Notes: generated from the letters alone by a model not told the origin. DNA of 5,776 nucleotides from Bacillota bacterium (GCA_023435855.1 JAEZLG010000067.1:1-5776), one strand, 5' to 3'. Positions 1 to 5,776 are shown, counted from the first letter of the stretch. Made by a program: numbers and translations.

Positions 1-316
1 AAGCGGTATACAAGAGCCAAGAAAGTATCGCCGCAAGTACGCCGAAGCGGTACAGAGGCTCAAATACCTCCCGTGTTTTCTCCAAATCGTCTCGGGCGCG
101 GCTCGCTTGCCGCATGCCGTAGGTATAGACGCCAAACGATGCGAAAGAAAGGAAAAACTGCATAACGCTTTGCGCTACGTTATACGCACCGTAGGTCTCA
201 ATATTCAGCACCCGGGCGACATAGGGTCCAACAAGTATAGGCACGGCGAGGTTTAAAGCATACATCGCAACACGCGATATGGCGTTCACAGCGACGGAGC
301 CTTCTTTTTTATGCAC
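1..316 (-). CDS. wzx: Wzx-type polysaccharide flippase, N-terminal part (cut by left window edge)
   Basis: This is my own translation of the minus strand; 105 residues are visible and the frame is open to the window edge. The product should be a polytopic membrane protein that moves undecaprenyl-linked repeat units to the outer face of the membrane (MOP superfamily, polysaccharide synthase type). The visible part has the family's usual opening: a short polar basic N-terminus, a first membrane segment at about residues 11-32 (VAMYALNLAVPILVGPYVAR region), the PYVARVLNIETYGAYN stretch at 31-46 that matches the common 'PY-sRVLG-e-yGiY' pattern, a second membrane segment at about 47-65, YGMRQASR at 66-73, and the beginning of a third segment from about 90. 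The start is chosen as GTG at 316-314, two bases after the TAG stop of the polymerase gene. No ATG exists in frame before residue 18. A second GTG at 289-287 (residue 10), preceded by AGAAGG at 10 nt, is also possible. Family assignment is firm; exact start and substrate are not. Confidence 0.85.
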   Translation of the reverse strand, partial: MHKKEGSVAVNAISRVAMYALNLAVPILVGPYVARVLNIETYGAYNVAQSVMQFFLSFASFGVYTYGMRQASRARDDLEKTREVFEPLYRFGVLAAILSWLLYTA

Positions 317-318
317 GG

Positions 319-1788
319 CTATGTCAAATCGCCTCCCCCGCGGGGGTGTATGGGTTCTTTAAGTGCCTGTTCCCATTCGTCAAGCCGCATGATATCTGTG
401 TTTTTCAGATCAAAGCTTAAACGAAGCAGTATCCCCAACAGAAACCAAAACATAAACGAGGTAGGCGTGTTTACATAAAAAAGATCGGATATAAACTGGC
501 TCTCGGCGAGCACCGCGGCAAGTACTGCCAGCAGCACTGCCGAAAAGCGATTGACGTACGAATTCTTTTTAAGCATCCCGGGAAGTGCGCGAATCACATA
601 TGCGCCCGCGCATATGGCAAGTGCAAGAAACGCTAATATTCCAACGATACCCTGCGCAGCCGTTATATCCACAAGCATATTGTGATATGCGTCGTAATGG
701 AAATTCTGCGGATTGCGAATGAGATACGTGTTCGGTATGATTTTCCGTGCTGCAATTTGAAAATTGCGGAAACCGACGCCAAAAAGGGGTGCTTTTTGAA
801 AAATCTCCAAGCCGCTTTTCCATAGTGAAAGGCGGCCGTTGCTTACATCGCTCGCGTCGTCGTACGCGCGGTCGATCTGAGGATTTTCCTCTTCGCCATT
901 GTTTTCGCTTTGTACATAGACGAAAGCTAAAATACCGTTGTAAGCTTTTTTTACACCCAGTACCCCGAATGCAGCAATGCCGGAAACAAGAATACTTGCA
1001 ACCAAGGCAATCAGTATACGTTTTCCTGTAGCGAATATCCTTTTCCCCCACCCACCGCGGGCAAAGGCGCGGCAAAATGTGTAAACCGCCGTAAGGACCG
1101 CAAGCGCCACGATGCCGGTGCGAGAATCTGAAAAAACGATATATAGATAAAACACCGCCATGCAAAGGTATAATAGAACCCGCACAAGCTTTTTCCGCGC
1201 ACGCGCCAAAAAGAGCAGGCAAAGCGCAAAGCTTACGCATACTGAAGCTGCGCCGTAATTCGGATCGGTATACATGCCCCAAAGCCGCCCCCAGACAAAA
1301 CCGCGCGGTACAATCGTACCGGGGTTTATATGGTACACTTCGCCAAACCCGAAGAGTGCCATGAAGATGCCGATGAGTGCCGCAAGCGCGTTATAGGCCA
1401 AAAAGAAACCGCCTACACCTAAAAGCTGACGGAGCAAACTCTCTTTAGATTCTGTCACGTCGCGCGGCAAAAGGAGTAACAGTTGAAAAGCGAGCCATAA
1501 AAGCCCTTGGGTGCTTTCAAAAAGGCCATACCTGGCATTGACGAGCGTCGTTATGCCATAGCTTAGTAAAAACGCCGCAGCGGCCCAAAAACAGGGTGCG
1601 AGTGAATACCTCCGAAAATAAAACAGCCTATATGCAAACACGACTGCGCCAAGTGCCGCGGTTACCGCCGCAAACACCTTCATAAAGGGCAAATAGTATA
1701 GGTAAGGGTTAAACGATAAAAGCGTGAGCGTAAGGTACACATAGGAAAAAAGCGTACCGTTATAGAGGCAGTTCAGACTCTTTTTCAT
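319..1788 (-). CDS. wzy: O-antigen polymerase/ligase family membrane protein, probable Wzy repeat-unit polymerase
   Basis: The 489-residue protein is very hydrophobic, with roughly 11-12 predicted membrane segments (about 14-34, 37-56, 64-83, 93-108, 122-148, 176-196, 202-220, 222-241, 258-279, 378-400, 412-432, 440-458). Motifs typical of the Wzy_C/O-antigen ligase family are present: YTDPNYGA at 173-180, SDSRTG at 220-225, then a large extracytoplasmic loop at about 280-375 holding SNGRLSLW (316-323), PLFGVGFRNF (334-343) and the conserved HNMLVDITAAQG (369-380). This domain joins lipid-linked sugar units. Ligases and polymerases share the fold, but its place next to wzx and glycosyltransferases favours a polymerase. 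The ATG start at 1788 overlaps the upstream glycosyltransferase stop by 4 nt (ATGA) and has a near-perfect AAGGAGGG site 6 nt ahead, the best in the window. A cytoplasmic tail of about 30 residues follows the last membrane segment. A Gram-positive-type host, if correct, would make a WaaL lipid-A ligase role unlikely. Confidence 0.88.
   Translation of the reverse strand: MKKSLNCLYNGTLFSYVYLTLTLLSFNPYLYYLPFMKVFAAVTAALGAVVFAYRLFYFRRYSLAPCFWAAAAFLLSYGITTLVNARYGLFESTQGLLWLAFQLLLLLPRDVTESKESLLRQLLGVGGFFLAYNALAALIGIFMALFGFGEVYHINPGTIVPRGFVWGRLWGMYTDPNYGAASVCVSFALCLLFLARARKKLVRVLLYLCMAVFYLYIVFSDSRTGIVALAVLTAVYTFCRAFARGGWGKRIFATGKRILIALVASILVSGIAAFGVLGVKKAYNGILAFVYVQSENNGEEENPQIDRAYDDASDVSNGRLSLWKSGLEIFQKAPLFGVGFRNFQIAARKIIPNTYLIRNPQNFHYDAYHNMLVDITAAQGIVGILAFLALAICAGAYVIRALPGMLKKNSYVNRFSAVLLAVLAAVLAESQFISDLFYVNTPTSFMFWFLLGILLRLSFDLKNTDIMRLDEWEQALKEPIHPRGGGDLT
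332..339 (-). promoter_or_regulatory. Possible ribosome binding site upstream of the flippase, badly spaced
   Basis: GGGGGAGG on the minus strand is within the last codons of the polymerase gene. Its GGAGG core (332-336) is 15 nt from the GTG start at 316, longer than the usual 5-10 nt. The G run is half of a CCCCCGCGGGGG palindrome, so it could be partly paired in the mRNA. Confidence 0.35.
335..346. repeat. 12-bp perfect GC palindrome at the end of wzy
   Basis: The sequence CCCCCGCGGGGG is its own reverse complement. It encodes part of the PRGGG tail of the polymerase. As an RNA hairpin only four C-G pairs with a CGCG loop could form. The runs of five C and five G are also potential slippage tracts. 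Confidence 0.6.
597..616. repeat. Inverted repeat with 9-bp arms inside wzy
   Basis: The arms CATATGCGC (597-605) and GCGCATATG (608-616) are exact reverse complements separated by CC. They fall in the membrane segment around residues 391-398 of the polymerase. No function is evident; an inverted repeat of this size can occur by chance in several kilobases. Confidence 0.5.
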
Positions 1789-2912
1789 ATTGTTCCCTCC
1801 TTATAAAGGATGGAAAACATGTGCTTCTGCGCAGCTGCCTCGGTAAGCCCAGCACGCTCGAGTGCTTCATGTACGCCCGTCGCATCGCGGCGGAGCTTAA
1901 GCGCATTCTCCATCTCCTTTGCCCAAATTTCGGGAGGTTCGTCAAGCGGGCAAAATAAAACATACTGTGTGGCTGCAACGGATTTCGTTATGTTACCGGA
2001 TACAACGCAAGGCAGCGCTGCCGATTGCGCTTCCACAAGCACAAGAGGGAAGCCCTCAAACAGCGATGGGAGTACAAGTGCGTCAAAAGCCTGCAAAAGT
2101 GCCGAGATATCGCTCCTAAATCCCAAAAAGCGGATGCTTTCCGATAATCCTAACTGTGCAGCGTATACCAAAAGCTCGTTATAAAGCTCTCCGTCCCCTG
2201 CGATTAAAAGCACGGAGTCTCGATGCTTACGATGAAATGCGGCAAACGCGTCGATCAGAAACCTTTGGTTTTTGACGGGGACGAGCCGCCCAATATGCCC
2301 AATTACGGTTTTCTCCTCAACGTTAAGGCTTTGCCGCATCGCACGGCGTATCCCGCTGTCGAAGCGGAACTTCTCCGTATCCGCACCGTTTTTTATAACG
2401 ACGAGACGGTCACCGATATTGCCGTACAGCCAATCCCCTGCTTCTTTTGTAACAGCGGCGCACACGTCGCAAAGCTTTACGAGCTCTGAGCGGTTAACTT
2501 GATGCAACAACCTATGTGTAAAACGGACAATACCGCCGTGACTCTCAAACGAAACGCTGTGGCTATGGCAAATGATCCTCGCTTGCGTGTACTTTTTTGC
2601 AAGCCTTATAACGCTTATATCGCTGGCGGAAGAAATATGGAGCCATATGGCGTCATAAATGCGGCCTCGTTCCAAAAAAAAGCGGCGTTTGTCGAGATAG
2701 CTCCTCAATGGTGCTTTCCCTCGCCGCGCAACGTGAAAAACGCCAACGCCCATATCTTTAAGTTCCTCTTCGTAGGCGCAGTGTTCGGAGGTCGTTAAAA
2801 CATCAAAGCGCAAAGGCAGTTTTTGCAATGCCTCGATCGATCTATATAAAAATGTCTCAATACCGCCCGCTTCGGGCGACATGCCCACAGCAAGCACGCG
2901 TTGATAATCCAA
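1785..2912 (-). CDS. GT-B fold glycosyltransferase, family 4 type (glycosyl transferases group 1)
   Basis: This is a 375-residue cytoplasmic or membrane-associated retaining-type glycosyltransferase, full length for the family. The N-terminal acceptor domain begins with a beta strand (RVLAVG, 5-10) and the glycine-rich GGIETF motif at 16-21, and carries CHSHS at 115-119. The C-terminal nucleotide-sugar domain starts near 173 (IKNGAD), with GHIGRLVPVKNQ at 205-216 (Arg209 and Lys214 are the usual phosphate-binding positions), GDGEL at 239-243, and the hallmark E-x7-E motif, Glu286 to Glu294, in EGFPLVLVE. The start is TTG at 2912-2910, with GAGGG 7 nt upstream. The next in-frame ATG is residue 11 and would remove the first beta strand, so TTG is preferred. 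It follows the second GT2 gene after a 13-nt gap and overlaps the polymerase gene by 4 nt. It probably adds one sugar to the lipid-linked repeat unit. Donor and acceptor cannot be told from sequence. Confidence 0.92.
   Translation of the reverse strand: MDYQRVLAVGMSPEAGGIETFLYRSIEALQKLPLRFDVLTTSEHCAYEEELKDMGVGVFHVARRGKAPLRSYLDKRRFFLERGRIYDAIWLHISSASDISVIRLAKKYTQARIICHSHSVSFESHGGIVRFTHRLLHQVNRSELVKLCDVCAAVTKEAGDWLYGNIGDRLVVIKNGADTEKFRFDSGIRRAMRQSLNVEEKTVIGHIGRLVPVKNQRFLIDAFAAFHRKHRDSVLLIAGDGELYNELLVYAAQLGLSESIRFLGFRSDISALLQAFDALVLPSLFEGFPLVLVEAQSAALPCVVSGNITKSVAATQYVLFCPLDEPPEIWAKEMENALKLRRDATGVHEALERAGLTEAAAQKHMFSILYKEGTI
1795..1802 (-). promoter_or_regulatory. Strong ribosome binding site for the polymerase gene
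   Basis: AAGGAGGG on the minus strand is 6 nt before the ATG at 1788. It is the closest match to the anti-Shine-Dalgarno sequence in the window and lies within the last codons of the upstream glycosyltransferase. Confidence 0.85.
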
Positions 2913-2919
2913 ATCGTAT

Positions 2920-2924
2920 CCCTC
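2920..2924 (-). promoter_or_regulatory. Ribosome binding site deciding the TTG start of the GT4-type gene
   Basis: GAGGG on the minus strand lies 7 nt before TTG at 2912, in the 13-nt gap after the second GT2 stop. A nearby ATG (2926-2924, overlapping this site) is in another frame, so the site supports TTG as the start. Confidence 0.65.
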
Positions 2925-2925
2925 A

Positions 2926-3987
2926 TTATCTACTTTGTTTCGCCCTGGCGAATAAAAACGGAAGCGAACTGCTTACCGTGTGTACGGTACGTCCCAACAG
3001 TAGAATCGCCGCTGCGTTTTTTGACTTAAGCACACGTAAGGCTGCACGCGCCAGACGACCCTCCGGCTTTGCATAAGGTATGAGCTCATGGTATAACTCA
3101 TCCGTTAGAAGTTCCTTTACAAAGCTTTTCCTCGCTTGAAGGCTCCTATTCGCGCGCTTATCGCAGTTTCGCTCCAAGGCGGAAAGTATAAAGCGCGCAT
3201 ACACAGCACCCAAAACCTTCTTCACGTTTTCGTCATATATGCCCCAGCTCTCGTACTGCGACTTCAATAGCCGCACGCGCTCCATGTGAAGCGCATAATA
3301 ATCCGGTGCAAATTTAGCAGTAAGGCTGTCGCCGCCGCGCTTTTTGTAGTGGTAAGGTGCTGTTTTGAGGCAATTGAGACTTTGTGCATCCATAAAAAAG
3401 TCTACATTGAAACGTATATCCTCTATGAGCTTCACGTTTTTAAACGTAAGCTCCTTTTCCTTAATAAAAGCAAGCTCGTACGCCTTGTTGCAGGCGTAGC
3501 CGTATAGCGAAGCTTGCTCAATCAAGATAATCTCTCGTCTTAAATTTTCGTCGCGCAGGTTAACCTCGCGGTATATTACCTCGTGTGTAGACTTCAGCCG
3601 TCCGAATTTATCGTAATACTCCTCACACATGCCAAACATCACCGCCTGCGCCGGTGCGTTTTTCAAGGAATTGTATAGGCTTTTTAGTAGAGTCTTGTCA
3701 ATGGTATCGTCTGAGTCCATAAAGCAAACATATCTGCCGCGCGCTAAGTTAAGCCCCTCGTTTCGCGCTCCGCTCAAGCCTTCGTTTTTCTTAAGGTGTA
3801 CAGCCCGCACCCGCAAATCGCTGCCTTCCAGTGCATCGCAAATGGCACCGCACATATCGGGACTGAAGTCATCGATCAACAGCAGCTCAAAATCGGGAAA
3901 TGTCTGCTCTAAGACGCTTTGTGCTGCCGACTTAAGGTAGTTTTCTGTCCTATAGACGGGCATGATGACGCTGAAAAAGGGTTCCAT
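2926..3987 (-). CDS. GT-A fold family 2 glycosyltransferase (second of the tandem pair)
   Basis: This 353-residue cytoplasmic-face glycosyltransferase has a family 2 domain in the first ~200 residues. It opens with SVIMPVYRTE (6-15), followed by the nucleotide-binding stretch LLIDDFSPD (36-44), SGARNEG (72-78), and the metal-binding DSDD at 91-94. YACNKAY (164-170) and LIEDIRFN (187-194, with Glu189/Asp190 at the usual catalytic-base position) complete the fold. The DDGS motif normal for the family reads DDFS here. The C-terminal ~150 residues are basic and helical, with an Ala/Leu-rich end (about 310-345) that may bind the membrane. The ATG start at 3987 shares one base with the preceding gene's TGA (TGATG). 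Only a weak AAGG, 10 nt upstream, is available, so translation is probably coupled to the upstream gene. Conserved positions and layout, including the tail, match the preceding gene, suggesting an old duplication. Sugar specificity is unknown. Confidence 0.92.
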   Translation of the reverse strand: MEPFFSVIMPVYRTENYLKSAAQSVLEQTFPDFELLLIDDFSPDMCGAICDALEGSDLRVRAVHLKKNEGLSGARNEGLNLARGRYVCFMDSDDTIDKTLLKSLYNSLKNAPAQAVMFGMCEEYYDKFGRLKSTHEVIYREVNLRDENLRREIILIEQASLYGYACNKAYELAFIKEKELTFKNVKLIEDIRFNVDFFMDAQSLNCLKTAPYHYKKRGGDSLTAKFAPDYYALHMERVRLLKSQYESWGIYDENVKKVLGAVYARFILSALERNCDKRANRSLQARKSFVKELLTDELYHELIPYAKPEGRLARAALRVLKSKNAAAILLLGRTVHTVSSSLPFLFARAKQSR

Positions 3988-5051
3988 CAGCGGTTTGCCT
4001 TAAGCGTCGCAAATAGCCGCGCGTTTTTTCGCTTAACGCGCGTGATAACGCGGCTTTGGATAAGAGCAAGGCTCGCACTTTTCAGACGATAGGGTATCAG
4101 CATCGCTTTTAACAATGCTGATTTAGGCCTTGCATATTTAAGAGAGGCCTTTAGCCGGCGCGATGACAGCATTTTTCTGACGTGGTTAAACTTCTGTCGC
4201 TCTGTCAACGTGCAGTTTTTGTTGGTAAGGTTTTCCACGCAGCCGATTAGCCGCTCCACATACCTTCTCGCAATGAATTCGCGGCTTTTGCTGTCGCGCA
4301 ACCCCCAGTCGTTATACAGCGCGATGAGCCAACCGTGTTCTTCCTCGCGTTTTTCGTATAAGCTTTCGACATATTTGGCCGTTTCCGATTCCGACCTTGC
4401 GCGGAGAAAATGATAAAACCTGTCTTGCATAACCGCAACGCGCTCGATATCGCGGACCACCGAGATATTGAAAGGAAAATCATCCCAAAGTGTCTTCGGA
4501 AAGCGAAGGTGGTTTTCTTCGATGTAGCTTCTTAAGTACAACTTGTTCCATGGAGTATAGAGGAGGTTTTTATCAAACAGCTCATAGGCGTTTTTACGAA
4601 AAGCCTTCTTGGTATCATACATCGCATCAGGCGCGTAGACAGCCTGCGAGTGGTATTCCTTTTCGCCCACATAGGTATCGATATAATATCCCGCAATCAC
4701 GAGCTGCGCGTTTGTTTCCTCCGCGAGCGCGTACATACTCTCGAGCATGTTCTCTTCCGCATAGTCATCGCTATCCATGAAATAATAGTACTTGCCGCGC
4801 GAAACATCCATGGCGGCATTTCTCGCGCTCGGTGCACCGCCATTCTCCTTGTGTATCACGCGCACACGTGCATCTTTTTGCCCGTATTCGTCACAAATTG
4901 CCCCGCAGCTGTCGGGGCTGCCGTCATCCACGAGAAACAACTCGTAATCGGAGAAAGTCTGCGCGAGCATACTGTCCACAGCATACCTTAACTGCGCCTC
5001 CACTTTGTATACGGGCATAATCACGCTGATTTTTGGGTCTTCAATATTCAC
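3987..5051 (-). CDS. GT-A fold family 2 glycosyltransferase, EpsJ-like (first of the tandem pair)
   Basis: This 354-residue inverting-type glycosyltransferase should work on the inner face of the membrane. Motifs run in family order: ISVIMPVYKVE (8-18), FLVDDGSPDSCGAICDEYG (39-57), the acceptor-loop pattern NGGAPSARN (70-78), metal-binding DSDD (93-96), PWNKLY (167-172) and WDDFPFN (189-195), where Asp190/Asp191 sit at the usual catalytic-base position. The start is GTG at 5051-5049. It overlaps the glf TGA by 4 nt and has AAGGAG 5 nt upstream, and the first beta strand begins at residue 8, so this start fits well. The last ~60 residues are Lys/Arg-rich and amphipathic, consistent with peripheral membrane attachment. 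Being directly after glf, it is a candidate galactofuranosyltransferase, but this is inference from position only; several GT2 enzymes transfer Galf, and the sequence does not prove the donor. Confidence 0.93.
   Translation of the reverse strand: MNIEDPKISVIMPVYKVEAQLRYAVDSMLAQTFSDYELFLVDDGSPDSCGAICDEYGQKDARVRVIHKENGGAPSARNAAMDVSRGKYYYFMDSDDYAEENMLESMYALAEETNAQLVIAGYYIDTYVGEKEYHSQAVYAPDAMYDTKKAFRKNAYELFDKNLLYTPWNKLYLRSYIEENHLRFPKTLWDDFPFNISVVRDIERVAVMQDRFYHFLRARSESETAKYVESLYEKREEEHGWLIALYNDWGLRDSKSREFIARRYVERLIGCVENLTNKNCTLTERQKFNHVRKMLSSRRLKASLKYARPKSALLKAMLIPYRLKSASLALIQSRVITRVKRKNARLFATLKANR
3998..4001 (-). promoter_or_regulatory. Weak ribosome binding site for the second GT2 gene
   Basis: Only AAGG, 10 nt before the ATG at 3987, is present. 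This is much weaker than at the other junctions. With the TGATG stop/start overlap it suggests that ribosomes finishing the first GT2 gene reinitiate here. Confidence 0.4.
4018..4042. repeat. Inverted repeat with 8-bp arms near the end of the first GT2 gene
   Basis: CGCGCGTT (4018-4025) and AACGCGCG (4035-4042) are exact reverse complements around a 9-nt loop, starting about 30 nt upstream of the second GT2 start. A competing 6-bp pairing exists between GCCGCG (4016-4021) and CGCGGC (4049-4054). No T run follows on the minus strand, so it is not an intrinsic terminator. Confidence 0.5.
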
Positions 5052-5776
5052 GTTAACTCCTTTCTTGAAAGTGCGAGTGCGGCCGCAACGGTCTTGTCCA
5101 TATCGAGGTAGCTGTATTTTGCGAGCCTCCCTCCGAACAAAACATCCTCCTCTTCGTCGGAAAGCTTTTCATAGCGCTCGTAGAGCATTTTGTTTTCTTC
5201 GTCATTCACTGGGTAGTAGGCCTCCGCCCCCAAAGACCATTCCAGTGGGTATTCACGCGTTAAGTACGTATAGGGCTGTGCTTTAAACTCAAAATGCTTG
5301 TGCTCGATGACGCGCGTATAGAGGGTATCGGCATCGGTAAAATTCATCACCGCCACACCTTGGTAATTTTCCTTATCCAACCGTTCGGTTTCAAAGCGAA
5401 GGCTCCTATAGGAGAGGGTACCAAAGCGATACTCGTAAAACGCGTCGATCGGCCCTGTATACAAAACACGCTTGCTCAACCGCATGAGTACGTCTCTCTG
5501 CAAATTAAAATCCGTGTTCAGCATAAGCGTGCATCCCGCTAAGAGCTTTTGAATGATTGCGTTATAGCCCTCCACGGGAATGCCCTGATAGGGATCGGAA
5601 AAATAGTTGTTGTCAAACGTATACCGCACGGGAAGCCGCTTTATGATAAATGCCGGGAGCTTATCACAGCTTCTCCCCCACTGCTTTTCGGTATAGCCCT
5701 TTACAAGCTTTTCATAAAGGTCGCGCCCGACAAGCGCAATCGCCTGCTCCTCCAAATTTTCAGGTTCCCTATGTGC
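5048..5776 (-). CDS. glf: UDP-galactopyranose mutase, C-terminal two thirds (cut by right window edge)
   Basis: Glf is an FAD-dependent cytoplasmic enzyme that interconverts UDP-galactopyranose and UDP-galactofuranose, the donor for galactofuranose in surface glycans. The visible 242 residues continue in frame to the window edge (seven codons upstream of the TTG at 5755 encode AHREPEN), so that TTG is internal and the gene starts outside. About 125-135 N-terminal residues, including the FAD-binding GxGxxG motif, are expected to be missing from view, given a usual length of about 370. Diagnostic blocks in visible-fragment numbering: NLEEQAI (7-13), GYTEKQWGR (27-35), LPAFIIKRLPVRYTFDNNYF (40-59, with the active-site Arg and Tyr), GPIDAFYEYRFG (108-119), TREYP (173-177, second catalytic Arg), YYPVND (187-192) and GRLAKYSYLDMD (216-227). 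All expected active-site positions in this portion look intact. The stop overlaps the next gene by 4 nt. Confidence 0.97.
   Translation of the reverse strand, partial: AHREPENLEEQAIALVGRDLYEKLVKGYTEKQWGRSCDKLPAFIIKRLPVRYTFDNNYFSDPYQGIPVEGYNAIIQKLLAGCTLMLNTDFNLQRDVLMRLSKRVLYTGPIDAFYEYRFGTLSYRSLRFETERLDKENYQGVAVMNFTDADTLYTRVIEHKHFEFKAQPYTYLTREYPLEWSLGAEAYYPVNDEENKMLYERYEKLSDEEEDVLFGGRLAKYSYLDMDKTVAAALALSRKELT
5057..5062 (-). promoter_or_regulatory. Ribosome binding site for the first GT2 gene
   Basis: AAGGAG on the minus strand lies 5 nt before the GTG start at 5051. It sits inside the last codons of glf and supports the non-ATG start. Confidence 0.8.

Larger units (their letters stand above)
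1..5776 (-). other. Polysaccharide biosynthesis operon segment (glf-GT2-GT2-GT4-wzy-wzx)
   Basis: Six co-oriented genes with junctions of -4, -1, +13, -4 and +2 nt indicate one transcript and likely translational coupling. The gene content matches a Wzx/Wzy-dependent surface glycan locus with a galactofuranose donor enzyme. No promoter or terminator is visible inside; both operon ends are outside the window. Confidence 0.85.

Noticed and set aside
752..767. Inverted repeat GCAATTT / AAATTGC with a two-base spacer inside the polymerase gene.
   Set aside because: Seven-base arms are expected by chance several times in a window of this size, and the place is mid-coding without a T run.
569..1282. 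A 237-codon open frame on the minus strand overlapping the polymerase gene.
   Set aside because: It is in a shifted frame of the polymerase gene, its product is rich in Arg, Cys and His without domain structure, and it has no suitable context. The polymerase frame explains this region fully.
319..1788. Calling the polymerase-like gene a lipid-A O-antigen ligase (WaaL).
   Set aside because: The domain alone cannot separate ligase from polymerase, but the gene lies between glycosyltransferases and a flippase in one operon, where a polymerase is expected. No lipid-A core genes are seen.
1810..2184. A 124-codon plus-strand open frame opposite the GT4-type gene.
   Set aside because: It is antisense to a gene with intact family motifs, and the product is low-complexity Ser/Ala-rich with no recognisable domain, so it is a shadow frame.
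4018..4042. The 8-bp stem near the end of the first GT2 gene as an intrinsic terminator.
   Set aside because: No run of T follows the stem on the transcribed strand, and the next gene overlaps this one, so termination here would be counterproductive.
4650..4991. A 113-codon plus-strand open frame opposite the first GT2 gene.
   Set aside because: It is antisense to the conserved GT2 catalytic domain, with no recognisable domain or credible gene context.
5048..5755. Treating the TTG at 5755 as the true start of the mutase gene.
   Set aside because: The frame continues upstream to the window edge with mutase-like residues (..PENLEEQ..), and the FAD-binding N-terminus would be missing. The gene is cut by the window, not truncated.

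Overview
This window is an internal piece of a surface-polysaccharide (capsule, exopolysaccharide or O-antigen-like) biosynthesis operon. All six recognisable genes are on the minus strand, so transcription runs from position 5776 towards position 1. In transcription order they are: the C-terminal two thirds of UDP-galactopyranose mutase (glf, cut by the right edge), two tandem GT-A fold family 2 glycosyltransferases, one GT-B fold family 4-type glycosyltransferase, a polytopic O-antigen polymerase/ligase-type protein (Wzy-like), and the N-terminus of a Wzx-type polysaccharide flippase (cut by the left edge).

The genes are packed end to end. Junctions are, in order, a 4-nt GTGA overlap, a 1-nt TGATG overlap, a 13-nt gap, a 4-nt ATGA overlap and a 2-nt gap. 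No stretch is long enough for a promoter or terminator, so the visible part should be one polycistronic unit whose promoter lies beyond 5776. Nothing in the window is gene-free for more than 13 bases. No tRNA, rRNA, CRISPR array, insertion sequence or integrase was seen.

Functionally the set fits a Wzx/Wzy-dependent pathway. Glf makes UDP-galactofuranose. The three glycosyltransferases would extend an undecaprenyl-linked repeat unit on the cytoplasmic face. Wzx would flip it across the membrane and the Wzy-like protein would polymerise it. The initiating sugar-phosphate transferase and the chain-length/export genes are not in view.

The organism is a bacterium of middling GC content. Strong AAGGAG-type ribosome binding sites, frequent GTG/TTG starts (three of the five visible starts) and EpsJ-like GT2 sequences suggest a member of the Firmicutes, possibly a clostridial gut-type lineage. 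This is an inference from style only; the sequence does not identify a genus. I found no clear novel system. The points worth a second look are small ones: start-site ambiguity and a GC palindrome at the wzy/wzx junction, a variant nucleotide-binding motif in one GT2, paralogy of the GT2 pair including their tails, and some intragenic inverted repeats.
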